From the NCBI GenBank assembly GCA_036557285.1, contig DATBHW010000022.1, positions 1 to 64,000 on the forward strand: a stretch of DNA of 64,000 nucleotides. The letters run 5' to 3'. Within the stretch, counting starts at the first letter, position 1; every line of letters begins with the position of its first letter. The position numbers and the translations under genes are program-made. This document shows, one piece after another, positions 63,326 to 64,000 of this stretch. The notes under the pieces are model-generated. The model did no database searches, had not been told where the DNA came from, and was given only the letters and a program-made list of their open reading frames with translations. The DNA is from Ktedonobacterales bacterium (GTDB taxonomy: Bacteria; Chloroflexota; Ktedonobacteria; Ktedonobacterales; DATBGS01).

Positions 63326-64000
63326 TACCTCCTCTGCGCCTTGATCTCCTCCTCCAAACCACCCAGAAGACAGCGACCAGCACCGCGATACTCAGCGCGC
63401 CGAACGCCACAAGAGCGATCAGGATGGGAGTCCAGCACCAGGAGGGCGGCGCGAGCGTTTCGACTGCTATGACATTTGGGAGCGCACGCAGTTGGTATCG
63501 CCATTGGGCCGACGTGACCTGCTTATTGGTTTGGACGATGAGCGTGCTGCTCTGAGCGAAACGATCCGCCTGCCCCATTGGATGCCAGGGTAGAGAGAAT
63601 CGTTGCAATTGGCTTTGCTCATAACAGGGATCAGCAAGCTGAGGGCCGATGTCGCTGACATCGAATAACGCCTGGTCATAGGTCGTTTGGGGAGAGGCAA
63701 AGCTGATCTGCGCAAAGGTTCCTGCTTCGCCGGAGTTCAGCGGGGCGGTCCCTTGAGATGGACAGGTATAGACCGCATCGGCAGGGACGGAAGTCGGCGG
63801 GGTGTAGCCCGCAATGGTAGGGAAGCCTTCTACCACCGTCTCTACCCCGGCAGTCTGCTGGAGCCGCACAAACCAATCATCAGGCGCCATCAGATAGGCA
63901 GGCGCTATGAGCAGCCGGTGTTCTTTAGCAAAGGCGTCTTGTTGCCCCATTGGCTGCCAGATTGCGCAGTCAAAAGCCGGTTGCAGCCCCAGATCAGTAA
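63303..64000 (-). CDS. Partial membrane-anchored protein with repeated outside segments
   Basis: The frame is open to the window edge, so the start is missing; 231 or more codons are visible. The motif WQPMGQQDAFAKEHRLLI recurs in altered form as WHPMGQADRFAQSSTLIV, which shows an internal duplication. A C-terminal helix (WTPILIALVAFGALSIAVLV) and Arg-rich tail anchor it, so most lies outside the cell. It overlaps the second vWA gene tail to tail. Function unknown. Confidence 0.7.
   Translation of the reverse strand, partial: TDLGLQPAFDCAIWQPMGQQDAFAKEHRLLIAPAYLMAPDDWFVRLQQTAGVETVVEGFPTIAGYTPPTSVPADAVYTCPSQGTAPLNSGEAGTFAQISFASPQTTYDQALFDVSDIGPQLADPCYEQSQLQRFSLPWHPMGQADRFAQSSTLIVQTNKQVTSAQWRYQLRALPNVIAVETLAPPSWCWTPILIALVAFGALSIAVLVAVFWVVWRRRSRRRGGISDPAAG

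Noticed and set aside
1-64000. CRISPR arrays, tRNA and rRNA genes
   Set aside because: No regularly spaced repeats, tRNA-like T-loops or rRNA stretches were recognised; a covariance search was not possible.

Overview
The window reads as chromosomal DNA of a GC-rich bacterium, most likely a Chloroflexota member close to the Ktedonobacteria. This is an inference from gene content: Thr-Pro-rich surface proteins, a sigma-54 carrying a zinc ribbon, an EssC-like FtsK ATPase beside von Willebrand A (vWA) proteins, an XPB/Bax1-type repair pair, a Roadblock protein, and RNA-guided-nuclease transposon debris. No rRNA, tRNA or CRISPR array was recognised.

Left part (1-16.4 kb): the window opens in the 3' end of a TnpB gene whose right end abuts a corrinoid-binding lipoprotein gene controlled by a cobalamin riboswitch. 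Next come a Roadblock protein, a LysM membrane protein, a sulfite-oxidase-fold enzyme, an L,D-transpeptidase, a TIG-like surface protein, a TPR protein and a cupredoxin. At 9.95-10.3 kb lies a strongly folded non-coding segment that looks like the leftover of an IS200/IS605-type (IscB-like) element. Small unknowns, an FmdB zinc ribbon, ffh, a MazG-like enzyme, a PIG-L deacetylase and ispE follow.

Middle (16.4-41.4 kb): an FtsX permease with two ATPases forms an ABC operon behind a good promoter and a possible operator. FabZ and three glycosyltransferases follow; one glycosyltransferase has an in-frame palindromic insertion. Then come a radical SAM gene, an XPB-like helicase / SMP-30 / Bax1 (DUF790) cluster, the rpsP-khpA-rimM ribosome cluster, an isocitrate-type dehydrogenase, gmk, rqcH and a PKD surface protein.

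Right part (41.6-64 kb): a sugar nucleotidyltransferase fused to an apparently inactivated phosphomannomutase, a PAP2 phosphatase, a dgcN-dgcA D-glutamate pair, a HIT protein, and selD. The selD frame contains an in-frame TGA that reads as selenocysteine, so plain ORF calling truncates it. Then rnc, rpoN (preceded by a consensus sigma-54 promoter), a two-component system, deoA, and a locus with a three-ATPase EssC/EccC-like protein divergent from two vWA genes and facing a partial membrane protein.

A family of palindromic repeats (core CTGTAGCGCCGCC, or CTTGCAGCGCC) sits between genes at 28.5, 45.2, 48.2 and 52.1 kb. Two of the four copies form long composite inverted structures.
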